From Prorocentrum cordatum (lineage: Eukaryota > Sar > Dinophyceae > Prorocentrales > Prorocentraceae): a stretch of 64,000 nt of DNA. Below are positions 18,283 through 29,122 of this stretch, one piece after another (the stretch's first letter is position 1; every line of letters starts with the position of its first letter). The notes beneath the pieces are model-generated. The model was given only the letters and a program-made list of their open reading frames with translations. It was not told the DNA's origin and did no database searches. A program made the position numbers and the translations under genes. The stretch is from positions 43,561 through 107,560 of the forward strand of contig CAUYUJ010000922.1 of assembly GCA_963575745.1 (NCBI GenBank), in the 5' to 3' direction.

Positions 18283-19245
18283 CCAGATTGACGGTCCGTC
18301 GGTTCCCAGTTCCGGTTTGTGTCCCGCTTACTCTCCGGTGCTCTCGGTTTTCTGTACTTAACTCGGGCTCTCGGGCAGATACAGGGCTGTTAATCACAGA
18401 AACCGATTCGGGAACATCAGGCGCGTTCTCCTGTCGCATGCAGAGGTCTGAACTCGGTCTGCTACTCGAGCTGGCTTTGCAGAACTATTCGTATTCCTCG
18501 AGTCATCTCGACAGGGACTGTACTTAACTCGAGCTATAGGGCTGCTACAGAGTTGATGCGCACAGAAAACGATGCAGATCAGGCGCGTTGGTCTGTTATT
18601 CAGAGGTCTGAACTCGGTCTGGTACTAGGTCAGCGTAACTACTCGTATCGTTCGAGTCATCTTGAGAGGTGCTGCTTGTTTTCGCGCGTAACTCGGGCTG
18701 TAGGACAGCTCCAGAGCAGAAGCTGATTCGAAATCATCATGCGCGTTCGTCTGGGTCCGAACTGGGTTTGCTCGTATTCTTCGAGTCATCTTGACAGATG
18801 TTGTCCATTTCCTGTATGAACTCGGGCTGTAGGAGAGCTACAGAGCTGGTACGTACAGAAACCGATCGAGAATCAGGAGCGTTCGTCTGTTGCGTCGAGA
18901 GTTCTGAACTCGGTCAGCTACCCGAGCTAGGGTCACAAAATCATTCGTATTCGATGATATTTTCTTCCAAATGATAGTGAATTGCCTAGCTGAACTCGAG
19001 CGGCCGAAAAATTAGAAGGAAATCATGAGGCGTGAAGTTCTCCCTAATGGTATTTTCTGCACGCTGCAGATGAGATAGAAGTGCTGAGCACAGCAATTGG
19101 ATGACACTAGACGCCTGAGTTCAGTCTGCTAGCAGTCCGGGCTGAAAATCTATTCTGCTATTTCTTTAGACATAATGCATAGTCAGGAAGCTCTACGAGT
19201 CCCCCGGCGGTAAGAAAGGTTGACGGTTTACCGCCGGCGCCCAGT
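18283..19245 (+). repeat. Satellite array and hairpin
   Basis: About five satellite units follow, the last two strongly diverged (18,940-19,140). The A 3' end GGAAGCTCTACGAGT lies near 19,187 and a clean hairpin at 19,204-19,237. No coding sequence is recognised. Confidence 0.7.
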
Positions 19246-19479
19246 TCGTTTTGCAATTTCGAATCTTTATTCTATGCAGTGAATCATGGCGCTTTCGATG
19301 ATGCAATCCTCAGGGCCCTAGCTGCATTATTTCGATCCAAAGACTAGGGGGAACCAACATTGTGTACGACCGAAAACAACATTCATTATTTTTCAAGCTG
19401 GTATTGAGAAGCGTTCTTTCTGCTGTTATCTCGGAACCGACTTGGTCTATTCAGAGCTCTACGAGGGTGCCGGCGGTAA
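19246..19479 (+). mobile_element. Family B body with hairpin interrupted by E2
   Basis: A short B-like body ends in AGAGCTCTACGAGG (19,453-19,466), followed by the hairpin 5' stem GCCGGCGGTAA. The retrotransposon E2 splits the hairpin after this stem. Confidence 0.6.
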
Positions 19480-19489
19480 CCTGGTTGAC

Positions 19490-20446
19490 TGCTGGCTGGC
19501 TGCGGATTCCGTGTTTGATGTTGGATTGCAGACTCGGTATAATCATTTGGAGGTGGAGCAAGCTGCCGTTACGACACCCTCGGAGCATCTTTCTTGCAGT
19601 TTGATGCGGGAGGAGGTTGGTCAGGGATTCGGAGGCGATCAGTTCTCTCAGATGATGGTGGTTTGCCCGCGGGTCTCTTCGGTAGATATTGGAGTGCAGG
19701 CTTCTTCTAGTACGGATGTTGCGGACTTTCATTGTGAAGTCGGCTGTCAGACAGAGAGTGTCGTTGGGATGGAGGGAGGAGCTTCAGGAGTTCTTCTTGG
19801 GAAAGTGACTCTGGCGGCGGAGGAGGAGCTGGAGGCACCCTCGAGTGAGGAGTCTTCTCCGAACGTGCAGTCTGATTCTGATAGCCGCGCCTTGTCAGGA
19901 GCGTCCCAGGGGTGTCTGAATCGTCCCGTCACGCTCAATGAGGTATCGAATCCTGTACGAGGTCACCGCAAAGGCAGAGGCAAAGGCCAACGATATCATC
20001 GCAGCGCCAAGCCGGCCAAGAGCTCTAAAGGCGCCAACATACGAGGACAAGAGTATGCAGCTTTCGGTTTTGCGACAGAAGAGGAGTGGGATGAAGCTAT
20101 TCGTGGCCACTGGTATGCAACTTTCGGTGTAGAACAGCGAAGGCAGGATGACATGAAGTGCTTACTACTTCAGACGATGCATAAGATGGATGACAATACT
20201 GAGAGGATCCAGGACGCCATAGTAGTTCAGGGTAGTAAAATCGATAATGTTCAGACCCAGGTACAGAAGCAGGGTGTCGCAATTTCCAGCTTGGACACAA
20301 GGTACAGAAGCTTGGAGGCTAGACAAAATCAACTTGAGGCCTTCGTCCAGAGACTTCAGGGACTGTCGCGAGCAGGTTCTGTGGCGAGTGCTGCGTCTAC
20401 GAGGCCTGTGTTTACGAGGCCTGCTAATGCTATACATTATACCTGA
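19490..20446 (+). pseudogene. E2 ORF1 fragment with coiled coil
   Basis: The frame enters from the flank and has lost its real start. It is nearly identical to E1 ORF1 from SVFDVGLQTRY to KSSKGANIRG, with the same three Q-T-like motifs. It then differs: QEYAAFGFATEEEWDEA, followed by a clear heptad-rich coiled coil (about 20,130-20,360) and SVASAASTRPVF. The coiled-coil end resembles the coiled coil of E4 ORF1 (RQADLETQF, then ASETSTRAP), which suggests E2 stops where the RRM-like domain begins in E4. Confidence 0.6.
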
Positions 20447-20858
20447 GTATATGCTGCCTGCCGCCGCCTCTCTTTGTTGCTTGCTTGTATTGTGTCACGT
20501 GCTTGTTCAGTGAGACGGATTCAGAGACAGGTTTCATTCATTTTCTTGATCGTTCCGACGTGCCTGTTGATTGAGACGTGTTGTTGCCTCAAAGAGGTTC
20601 GATAGTATTTGATCTCATGAATTCATCACTTCACATTTGACGTTGAGCAGAAGACTCTTGTCATACCGCGGGTTGTACAAGCGTATTTCGGATTTGAGTT
20701 GATGTGATTAGGTGTTCGCTGCTCGCTCATGCCATGCTTGTGCGTGTCGTGCGTGCGTGCTTCACTTCACACACTCATAAGAGCTTAGGCTGTCGTCTTC
20801 CTGATCGTCAGGATCGGTGAGGCTTCGCCTGCTCCCTATACGTCCGCTTCCTTGCTTC
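20447..20858 (+). other. E2 3' untranslated region
   Basis: About 410 bp are T- and G-rich with short hairpins (CTGATCGTCAG near 20,802-20,812). No open frame of interest is seen. It shares no obvious sequence with the E5 3' region. Confidence 0.4.
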
Positions 20859-20906
20859 CGACTAGGCTGGAAAGCCTGCGCAGTCGACCGCAAAGTCCGC
20901 AAAAAA
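20859..20906 (+). other. E2 3' stem-loop and A-tail
   Basis: Outer stem CGACT (20,859-863) / AGTCG (20,882-886). Inner hairpin AGGCT-GGAA-AGCCT. 3' bulge GCGC. The tail is GACCGCAAAGTCCGC and six A. The micro-copy at 7,644 begins within the last outer-stem strand. Confidence 0.7.
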
Positions 20907-20916
20907 CCTGGTTGAC

Positions 20917-21085
20917 GGTTTACCGCCGGCTCCCATTTTCAATTTTTCATGCTGATCTGAGGTCTGGCTTCGTCTGGAAGAATTTATCGACGGAATGTCC
21001 GACCAGCGCCGACCGAGAACAGAGCTCTACGAGGCTCCCGGCGGTTGCGTGGTTGACGGCTTACCGCCAGATCCCAGTCTAAAGC
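20917..21085 (+). mobile_element. Hairpin remainder and short family B body
   Basis: The rest of the split hairpin (TTTACCGCCGG) is followed by a truncated B 3' part ending in AGAGCTCTACGAGG (about 21,020-21,034) and a hairpin whose loop reads TTGCGTGGTTGACGG (about 21,037-21,070). Confidence 0.55.
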
Positions 21086-21284
21086 GAGAGCCAAACAAAT
21101 CCAAACATTGGACGCGAGGGCGCAGGCCGGGCGCGGGCGCGGGCGGAGGCGGGCGCCTTCGTGTCTCTGTGTCTGTGTGTATGTGTGTCCGTGTGTCTGT
21201 GTGTCTGTTACTACATCCTCTCTTTCAGTCGGGCTGGCCAACTTGCTTCACCCCGCGCCCGAATTCTTTTTAGCTCTGCCGAAG
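21086..21284 (+). repeat. GC-rich stretch with (GT)n-like run
   Basis: CGGGCGCGGGCGCGGGCGG is followed by an imperfect GTGT/CTGT run (about 21,160-21,215). The rest, including CTTCACCCCGCGCCCG, is not recognised. Confidence 0.5.
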
Positions 21285-21900
21285 AGCTCTACGAGGTAAG
21301 AGGAATTCTGTCGCAGGGTGGAGCCACCGATCCGCCTTTAAGAGACAATGTGACTTGGGGTCGGTTTTACTGAGATTTGAGATCCCTCGTAGAGCTAGCT
21401 CTTCGTTATCGATGAGCCAGAGGAATTCCGGCGCAGGGTGAGCTAGTTGGTCGATTGGACCAGAAAAGAAGTTGCCATACTTTGGGTCGGTTTTGCGAAG
21501 ATTCGAAGGATATTTGACAGTTCATTTTAAGGAACCAGATTTTTCGCACCTGCAGTGGGTTGTCTAGCGTCTGCCAGTGAAATTCTCAGGTCCGTAGCTG
21601 CAGTATCACTATCGAAACACTTGGGGGAACCGAGGTTGGATAAATAGAGAAAAACATGTTTTTTCGAGTTTCAGGTCTTGCCAGATGCTTTCTACATGTC
21701 AACCGAGGAGCGCCGTGTGAGAAAAGAGCTCTACGAGGGCCCTGGCGGTAACCTGGGACGGTTTGCCGCCGGTTCCAGTTTCGCAGTTCATTTTGAGAAA
21801 CCAGATTTTTTTCATGTGTAGTGGGTTATGCTGCGTCTCCCTGTGAAATACTCACGTCCGTAGGTACAATACTATCAAAACACTTGACGGAACGAAGTGT
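21285..21900 (+). repeat. Tandem family B bodies and partial hairpins
   Basis: Inverted-repeat ends occur at 21,282-21,296 (GAGCTCTACGAGG), near 21,384 (CTCGTAGAGCTAGC) and near 21,728-21,740. At least two B bodies with TAGTGGGTT.TG and AAACACTTG blocks are present. The hairpin near 21,742-21,770 has lost part of its loop (AACCTGGGACGG). Confidence 0.6.
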
Positions 21901-22398
21901 GTTCTGAATTATCTTGACACGCCTGTACTTGACTCGAGGTTCAGGAGAGCCTCAGAGCTGTTACCTACAACAGCGAATTCAGAATCATCAGGCGCGTTCG
22001 TATGTTACATCCAGAGGTCTTAACCAAACTATTTGTATTCTCTGAGTCCTTTTCATCAGTGCTGTCGGTATTATGTACAAAACTCAAGATTCAGAGGATC
22101 GACAGAGCTGAAATGCACATAAATCGATTCAGTATGATCAGACGCGTTTGTCTGTTGCATCGAGAAGTCTGAACTCGGTCTGCTATTCGAGCTGGGTTCA
22201 CGAAACTATTCGTATTTCTTACGTTCTCTTTACAGGCGCTGTCTGTATTCTGTACTCAAGAGCTGTAGGAAAGCTAGCGAGCTGTTGCGCACAGAAACCG
22301 ATTCAGAATCATCAGGGGCTTTCGGCTGAAGCAAGAGTCTGCTACTCGAGCTAGGTCCGGAAAACTATTCGTATCCGATCGATTCTTTTCGAACTGAT

Positions 22399-22442
<44 letters not shown>

Positions 22443-22557
22443 TTTTTTTCACTTAACTCGCAGATGAGCTTGAGAGATTTCCCGCACAGAAATCAGAAGA
22501 AAACATATCTTGACGTACGTCTGCCAGTCTAATTCTCAGGTCGATTGATGCAATGTA
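21901..22557 (+). repeat. Satellite array with a 42-base T run
   Basis: About three satellite units. T at 22,400-22,441 is uninterrupted, then G and T7. Neighbouring arrays carry a short T-rich stretch at the same place (ATATTTTTTTCC), so this could be expansion of an existing run or the complement of an inserted poly(A) tail. Confidence 0.7.
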
Positions 22558-22905
22558 CCTCGTAGAGCTCTTTGGCATCGATGAGCTAGAGGAATTCCGG
22601 TGCGGGGTGCAGCTAGTTGGCCGACCCAGCCCCGACGGACAATATGTCAACTTTGGGCCGGTTGGGCGAAGATTGAGATATTTCAACATTCGAGAAACGT
22701 TATTTTTCGCACCTGTAGTGGGTTGCGCCGCGTCTGCCAGCGAAATTCTTCGGTCCGTAGCTGCAGTTTTACTATCAAAACACTCAGCGGAACCGGCTTT
22801 CGCTGAAAACCTGAAGAATGTATTTTCGGGTTTTTTGGCTTTCGCGTGATGAACCTCTTTGCATGTGTTCCGCGCAGTGCCGCGCGAGGAAAGAGCTCTA
22901 CGAGG
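22558..22905 (+). mobile_element. Family B inverted-repeat element, complete
   Basis: A perfect 16-bp terminal inverted repeat bounds it: CCTCGTAGAGCTCTTT (22,558-573) and AAAGAGCTCTACGAGG (22,890-905), 348 bp. TA lies immediately before the 5' end. The interior has no open frame of note. The trailing hairpin is at 22,909-22,941. This is the clearest B copy in the window. Confidence 0.8.
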
Positions 22906-23068
22906 CTTCCGGCGGTAACCTGGTTGACGGTTTACCGCCGGCTCCCAGTCCAGATTTTTATTCTCTTCATGGCGCGCTCGATGGTGCAATTCTTAGGGCT
23001 CTAGCTGCATTATATCTACCAAAACACAAGGGGAACCGACATTGCGCAGAAATAAAATTTCTCGAGTA
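22906..23068 (+). repeat. Hairpin and short B-like fragment
   Basis: The hairpin CCGGCGGTAACCTGG / TTTACCGCCGG is followed by about 120 bp resembling the fragment at 19,260-19,370 (ATGGCGC.TTCGATG.TGCAAT, AAAGAC.A.GGGGAACC). Confidence 0.55.
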
Positions 23069-24227
23069 GCTCGTAGAGCTTCCCTTAGCTAGTTGCTGGA
23101 AGCTTAAGAGTAATGCTGGAGCGCTGGAGAGCTAGTTGGCAAGAAAAATCTCGACGGACCTTTTGGTGACTTTTGGTCGGTTGAAAATTTTGTTCTCGAA
23201 ATTCCTTAGTTCGTTTTAGCTCTTTTTTTCCCGTAGTATTCGATCTTATTCCCACTCGCCGTCTTGATCTCAGCTCGATCGGGTAGTTTTTACTGCCAGA
23301 AAGCAGGCCAGCGGGATCGGCCGTTTCGAGTCATCTCGACAGGCGTTGTCGGTTTTTGGTACTTAACTCGAGCTATAGGACAGTTGCAGAGCTGATACTT
23401 ACAGAAACGGATTCAGAATGATGAGGCGCGCTTGTCTATTGAATCCAGAGGTCTGAACTCGGTCTGCTGCTCGAGCTAGGTCCGCGAAGCTATTCGTTTT
23501 GTTCGAGTCATCTGGAGAGGTGCTGTTGGTTTTCTGCGCTTAACTCGGGCTGTAGGGGAGCTACAGGGCTGGTAATCACAGAAACCGATTCTCAGACATC
23601 AGGCGCGTGCGTCTGTCGCATGCAGAGGTCTGAAATCGGTCTGCTACTCGAGCCAGGTCTGCAAAACTATTCGTATCGCTCGAGTCATCTCAACAGGGAC
23701 TGTCGGTTTTCTGTCATTAACTATAGGTCTAGGGAAGCTACAGAGCTGATGCGCACAGAAACCGATTCAGAATGATGAGGCGCGTTTGTCTGTTGAATCT
23801 AGAGGTCTGAACTCGGTCTGCTGCTCGAGCTAGGTCCGCGAAGCTGTTCGTATTGTTCGAGTCATCTTGAGAGGTGGTGTCGATTTTCACACGTAACTCG
23901 GGCTGTAGGAGAGCTACAGAGCTGATGCGCACAGAAGTGATCCGAAATCATCATGCGCGTTCGTCTGTTGCATCCAGAGGTCTGAACTTGGTTTACTACT
24001 CGTGCTCGGTCCGTAAAACTATTCGTATTCTTCAAGTCACCTTGACAGATGTTGCCCCTTTTCTGTATTGAACTCGGGCTGTAGAAGAGCTACAGAGCTG
24101 GTACGCACAGAAAACGATCCAGAAGCATCAGGGGCGTTCGGCTGTTGCATCGAGTCTGAAATAGCTCGGGCTGAAAAACTATTCGTTCTTTTTTTGACAT
24201 AATATATGGTCAGGAATCTCTACGAGT
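23069..24227 (+). mobile_element. Family A inverted-repeat element, complete
   Basis: The 5' end GCTCGTAGAGCTTCC (23,069) and 3' end GGAATCTCTACGAGT (24,213-24,227) each carry one substitution. Length is 1,159 bp, identical to the copy at 933-2091 despite diverged sequence. It contains a head and about five satellite units. A hairpin follows at 24,231-24,264. Confidence 0.75.
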
Positions 24228-24712
24228 CCCCCGGCGGTAAGAAAGGTTGACGGTTTACTGCCGGCGCCCAGTTTTTAATTATCAACAGCTAACGCTTGAT
24301 GAAGCTCTTTCAATGTGTTCCGAGCACCGCCGAAGGGAAAGAGCTCTACGAGGCTCCCGGCGTTAACCTGGTTGACGGTTTACCGCCGGCTCCCAGTAAT
24401 TCCGGGGCGCTGGGGAGCTAGTTGGCAAGGAAAATCTCGACGGACCTTTTGCTGACTTTGGTCGGTTGAAGGTTTTGTTTTCGAATTTAACAATTCGTTT
24501 GATTTTTTTTCCCCGTGGTATTCGGTCTTATCTCCGCCCGCCGTCTAATCTCAGATCGATCGGGTAGATATTTCTGCCAAAAAGCACTGCGGCGGGATCG
24601 GCCGTTTCGGGCCATCTTGACACGCGGTGGCGGTTTTCTGAACATAAGTCGAGCTATAGGACAGCTACAGACCTGACATTAACAGAAACCCTCTTAGAAT
24701 CATCATTCGTAG
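24228..24712 (+). repeat. Hairpin, B fragment, second hairpin and A head
   Basis: Hairpins lie at 24,231-24,264 and 24,357-24,389, separated by about 90 bp of B 3' sequence ending in AAGAGCTCTACGAGG-like bases. An A head follows from 24,399 (TAATTCCGGGGCGCTGG) and breaks off in the first satellite unit at about 24,712, where orientation reverses. Confidence 0.6.
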
Positions 24713-25302
24713 AATACGAATAGTTTCGCGAGCTAGCTCGAGTAGTAGACCGAGTTCAGATCCCTAGACGCGCCTGATAATTATCAATCGGTTTCTGTGA
24801 ATACCAGCTCTGTAGCTCTCCTACAGCCCGAGTTAAGTGCAGAAAACCGACCGGACCTGTCAAGATGACTCGAATAATCAAATAGTTTTGCGGACCTAGC
24901 TCGAGTAGCAGACCGGGTTCAGACCTCTAGATGCAACTGACGAACGCGCCTGATGATTCTGAATTGGTTTCTGTAAGTATCAGCTCTGTAGCTGCTCTAT
25001 AGCTTGAAAAACCGTCAACGCGTGTCAAGATGATTCGAAACGGCCGATCCCGCCGCAACGCTGTTTGGCAGTAAAAGGTACCCGATCGAGCTGAGATCAA
25101 GATGGCGAGCGGGAATAAGATCGAATATGTTGGGAAAAAATATTAGAGCTCAAACGAGTTGTTGAATTTCGAGAACAAAATTTTCAACTGACCAAAAGTC
25201 AGCAAAAGGTCCGTCGAGATGATTTTTCTTGCCAACTAGCTCTCCAGCGCCCCGGAATTATTCTTAAGCTTCCAGCAACTAGCTACGGGAAGCTCTACGA
25301 GT
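24713..25302 (-). mobile_element. Family A element, minus strand, truncated
   Basis: Read on the minus strand: 5' end ACTCGTAGAGCTTCC (complement of 25,288-25,302), A head, two satellite units, then a break at the inverted junction with the preceding plus-strand head. Confidence 0.6.
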
Positions 25303-25404
25303 TATATTCGAAAAACCCACCCCAGGTCATCGCATTGTCTGCCCGGGCCGGGTTGGCGAACTGGGCGCCCGCGGTAATCCGTCAACCTTTCTTACCGCCG
25401 GGGG
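25303..25404 (-). repeat. Short unrecognised spacer and minus-strand hairpin
   Basis: About 55 bp (CCCACCCCAGGTCATCGC) match nothing else here. They are followed by the complement of the hairpin (CTGGGCGCCCGCGGTAA to CTTACCGCCGGGGG), in which the 5' stem has decayed. Confidence 0.5.
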
Positions 25405-27143
25405 ACTCGTAGAGCTTCCTTGTCATGTATTATGTCCAAAGAATTGGCAGAGAACGAATAGTTTTTCAGCCGAAGCTGATAGCAATCTCGGATACAATAC
25501 TGAGTTCAGAGCTCAAGATGCAACAGACGCACGCGCCTGATGATGCTGAATCGATTGATGTGCGTGCGAGCTCTGTGGCCCTCCCACATTTCGAGTTAAG
25601 TGCAGAAATTCGACAGCATCTATCAAGATGACTCGAATAATACGAATAGGTTCACGGACCTAGCTCGAGTAGCAGACCGAGTTCAGGCCTTTAGATGCCA
25701 TAGATGAACGCGCCTGATGATTTCGAATGGGTTCTGTAAGTATCAGTTCTGCAGCTCTCCTACAGCTCGAGTTAAGTCCAGAAAACCGACAGCATCTGTC
25801 AAGATGACTCGAATAGTACGAATAGGTTCGTGGGCATAGCTCGAGTAGGAGACCGAGTTCAGACCTCTAGATGCAACAGATGAACGCGCCTGATGATTCT
25901 GGATCAGGCGCGTTCGTCTGTTGCATCCAGAGGTATGAACTCGGTCTGCTACCCGAGCTAGGTCCGCGAAACTATTCGTATTATTCGAGTCATCTGAATA
26001 GGTGCTGTCGGTTTCCTGTACTTAACTCGAGCTGTAGGACACCTACAGAGCTCATTCGTTGGCGGATGCTGGCGACTTCGGTGTTTAATTCGAGCTGTAG
26101 AGGAGCTACAGAGCTGATGCGCATACATAACCGATTCAGAATCATCAGGCGCGTTCGTCAGTTACATCTAGAGGTCTGGTTTTAATCTGCTAATCGAGCT
26201 AGGTCCGCGAACCTATTTGATTATTCGAGTCATCTTGACAGGTGCTGTCGGTTTTCTTTACTTAACTCGGGCTGTAGGAGAGCTACAGAGCTGGTGTTCA
26301 CAGAAACGGATTCATAATCATCAGGCGCGTCTGTCTCTAGCATCTAGAGATCTGAACTCGTCTACTACTCGAGCTAGGTCGCGCAACTATTCGTATTCTA
26401 CGAAATTGTTGACAGATGCTGTTGATTTGCGGTGTTTAATTCGTGCTGAAGAGGAGCTACAGAGTTGATACGCATACGTAACCGATTCAGAATCATCAGG
26501 CGCGCTCGTCAGTTACATCTAGAGGTTTGAACTCGGTCTGCTACTCGATCTAGGTCCGCGAAACTATTCGTATTCTTCGAGTCATCTTGACAGGTGCTGT
26601 CGGCTTTCAGTACTTAATTCGGGCTGTAGAAACGCTTTAGAGCTGGTACTCACAGAAACCGATTCAGAATCATCAGGCGCGCTTGTCTGTTGCGTGGAGA
26701 GGTCTGAACTAGGTCTGCTTCTCGAGCCAGGTCCGCGAAACCATTTGCATTCTTCGAGTTCTCTAAACAGGCGCTGTCGGTGTTCTGTACTTAACTCGAG
26801 CTTAAGCATAGCTACCGAGCTTGTACGCATCAGAATCACAGGCGCGTTCGTCTGAAGCATCCAGAGCTCTGAACTCAGTCTGCGACTCGAGCTAGGTCGC
26901 AAAATTATTCGTATTGGACCGATCTTCACCTAACTTGAGAACTCTTTGGCACATAAATGAGATGGAAATCATGAGGCGCCGCTTGGCTGGATCTGTTCAG
27001 CGCAACAATAGGAAGGGAATTATCAGCGGCAATAGTATCTAGACGCCTGAGATCAGTCTGCTATCAACGCTCGGACTGAAACAAATATTCGTCCCCTGCT
27101 ACTTCTTTGGACATAATATATATATGGAAAGGAAGCTCTACGA
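25405..27143. mobile_element. Inverted composite of family A satellite arrays
   Basis: The left end ACTCGTAGAGCTTCC (25,405-25,419) and right end GGAAGCTCTACGAGT (27,129-27,143) are both family A 3' ends, in opposite orientation. Satellite units run on the minus strand to about 25,895 and on the plus strand from about 25,905. At the turn, 31-bp arms pair with two mismatches around ATTCTGG, and pairing extends further outward. The unit would fold back on itself. The right arm is longer (about 1.24 kb against 0.5 kb). Confidence 0.65.
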
Positions 27144-27440
27144 GTCTCCCGGCGGTAAGAAAGGTTAACGGTTTACCGCCGGCGCCCAGTTCCGAGAGAT
27201 GTTGAAATTCGTTTTGGAAACCACCATTTTTGTAACGTAGAGTGGGTTGTGCCGCGTCTGCCTTTCGAATTTTCAGGTTCGTAGGTGGAATATTATTATC
27301 AAAAAACGTGGAGGAACAATGGGCTGTAGAAGTGCATTTTTCGAATGATCGATTTTCTAAGCACATGACAGCTCGAACTTACTCGTCGGATCTAAACAGG
27401 ATTCCGCGATTCCAGAGCTCTACGAGGGTCCCGGCGGTAA
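27144..27440 (+). repeat. Hairpin, family B body and hairpin 5' half
   Basis: An intact hairpin (about 27,148-27,182) is followed by a short B body (GTGGGTTGTGCCGCGTCTGCC, ATTATTATC) ending in GAGCTCTACGAGG (27,415-27,427) and CCGGCGGTAA (27,431-27,440), where E4 begins. Confidence 0.6.
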
Positions 27441-27564
27441 CCTGGTTGCCTCCCTCCTCAGGGGTCTGGCGGCTGGGGGCTCCCGTTGGGGCTCTCGTCT
27501 CGAGCGGCATTGTGCCGTGCTGCTCTGTTTTTGTTCTCATTACCGTACACGGCCTGTGTATCGT

Positions 27565-27985
27565 ACGTGCTCATTGATTGTCGGCGAGCAGATTCATTGA
27601 TTGTCAGACTACACACTTCAGTGATTGTCAGAGTACACGCTTCATTGATTGACGGAGTGCACGTTCATTGATTGTCGTAGTACACATCATTGATTGTCGG
27701 AGTTTGCATTCATTGTGGTCGGTGTACACAATCATTGACTGTTCACTGAGAGGCTGCGCATTGTTTTCTTTCATTGATTGTTGGGGTACGCGCTTCATTG
27801 ACGGTTGCAGTACGCGCTTCATTGATTGTCGGAGTACGCTTTCATTGACTGTGGGAGTACATACTCATTGATTGTCGGAGTACACTTCATTGACGGTGGG
27901 AGTACACGTCCACTGATTGTCGGAGTTCGTATTTATTGATTGTCAGAGTACACGTTTCATTGCCTGTTCAGTGTACACGTCCATC
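27565..27985 (+). repeat. 24-bp minisatellite in the E4 5' region
   Basis: About 17 imperfect copies of a unit like TTCATTGATTGTCGGAGTAC, about 21-26 bp each. It lies upstream of ORF1, where some L1-type elements carry promoter monomers. A promoter role is inference only. Confidence 0.7.
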
Positions 27986-28105
27986 ACGGCGTGGGATACA
28001 CAGCCCAGCCCATCGTGGGAAAGTGGGAGGCTGCCTCCGAGTGTTGAGTCGAGTGATTACGGTTACCCACCATCAGTTGCAATGGTGGTGTCGAGTGATG
28101 TGGCG

Positions 28106-29122
28106 ATGGCAGAGGCTGAGACGGAACGTAAACGGATGAGGGAGGAGGAGCAGTCGGGATCAGCAAATCTGTTGAGTGAGCTTCAGAGAATGATGGCACA
28201 ACAAACGCAGAGTGTGACGGCGGCCAATCTCACAGCTGTTGATGGGAAAATCGAGACGGTCAAAACGGCAATTACAGCAGTTGACAGTAAGGTGGATGCC
28301 GTCCAACAATCTTTCAATCAGGATATGCAGGCTCTCTCACGTAGGCAAGCAGATCTGGAGACTCAGTTTCTGAATCATATTGTTGGCAGCGACGGGACGG
28401 CATCAGAGACGTCCACTAGAGCGCCAGCGGCCTCAAACCACGGGTCAGGCACAGCTCCAGGGCGTTTCAACTTTCAGTGGGAGCCAAGTTTTGTTGAGTG
28501 CAAGGGGTGGGTTACTGATTGGAACAACCATGGGGTGAGATCCCGTCAGATGATGGTCCAAGATGTTCTGACGACCCTGCTCAATTCAATTAAACAACGC
28601 ATCATTCAGTCTGGAGAGTGGTGCAATTGTATCGACGCGGAGGCGACGACGAACGCAAACTCGGGTAGGGAGTACTTCGGATATGGGCGTTTGAGAATCT
28701 ATTTCAAGAAAGGTACTCCAGGACAGAAGTTGTGGGCACTTAGACGGTCAATGTTATCAAATCTGGCCCTTGCGAGTGATGATATCAATAGACTCCCATG
28801 GCCCGAGGCGGCCAATATTCGGGTGTCTGTGGAGGTCGCCCCATGGAAGACTGTACATGTCCAAGCTTCAGGCAAGTGTCATGCTGTGTGGGCTCAGGTG
28901 TGTAGAAGCGGAACCATCATGCGCTCAGAGCTGGGCAGTGGTCTGGGAAAAACATATGCGTGGGCGCGTGCATCCAGTGAGGCGCAAAATGCAGGTCAGA
29001 TTGTGATGATATTCCAACCAGGGCCACATGCGCAGGAGGGATGGACGATTCGGGACGAGATCAAATCATATGAGCCGAATTTGGACACTGCAGGCCTCAA
29101 GGCGCGACTATCAGCGCCGTGA
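28106..29122 (+). CDS. E4 ORF1 protein, 338 aa, coiled coil plus RRM-like
   Basis: ATG 28106 gives MAEAETERKRMREEEQ, matching the E3 start. An in-frame ATG at 28,082 would add eight residues. Residues 20-95 form a coiled coil (KIETVKTAITAVDSKVDAVQ), followed by a Ser/Thr/Ala linker. The conserved domain starts at FQWEPSFVECKGWV (about 120) with LRIYFKKGT and VEVAPWKTVHVQ. Spacing of these motifs agrees with E3. Likely role by analogy with L1 ORF1p: RNA binding and strand annealing. It is followed by the 5' region with minisatellite on one side and, across TGA CGA, by the endonuclease N-terminus in the same frame on the other. Confidence 0.7.
   Translation: MAEAETERKRMREEEQSGSANLLSELQRMMAQQTQSVTAANLTAVDGKIETVKTAITAVDSKVDAVQQSFNQDMQALSRRQADLETQFLNHIVGSDGTASETSTRAPAASNHGSGTAPGRFNFQWEPSFVECKGWVTDWNNHGVRSRQMMVQDVLTTLLNSIKQRIIQSGEWCNCIDAEATTNANSGREYFGYGRLRIYFKKGTPGQKLWALRRSMLSNLALASDDINRLPWPEAANIRVSVEVAPWKTVHVQASGKCHAVWAQVCRSGTIMRSELGSGLGKTYAWARASSEAQNAGQIVMIFQPGPHAQEGWTIRDEIKSYEPNLDTAGLKARLSAP

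Larger units (their letters stand above)
19490..20906 (+). mobile_element. Retrotransposon E2, 5'-truncated, ORF1-only
   Basis: The element is 1,417 bp with a perfect 10-bp target-site duplication CCTGGTTGAC (19,480-19,489 and 20,907-20,916). The 5' end starts within ORF1, at the position matching about 2,608 in E1. It holds an ORF1 segment, about 410 bp without coding potential, a 3' stem-loop and an A6 tail (20,901-20,906). Nothing of ORF2 is present. The clean duplication indicates target-primed insertion exactly in the hairpin. Confidence 0.8.

Noticed and set aside
22400-22448. Poly(A) tail of a minus-strand retrotransposon
   Set aside because: No element body or duplication is seen next to the T run; expansion of an existing T-rich stretch is as likely.
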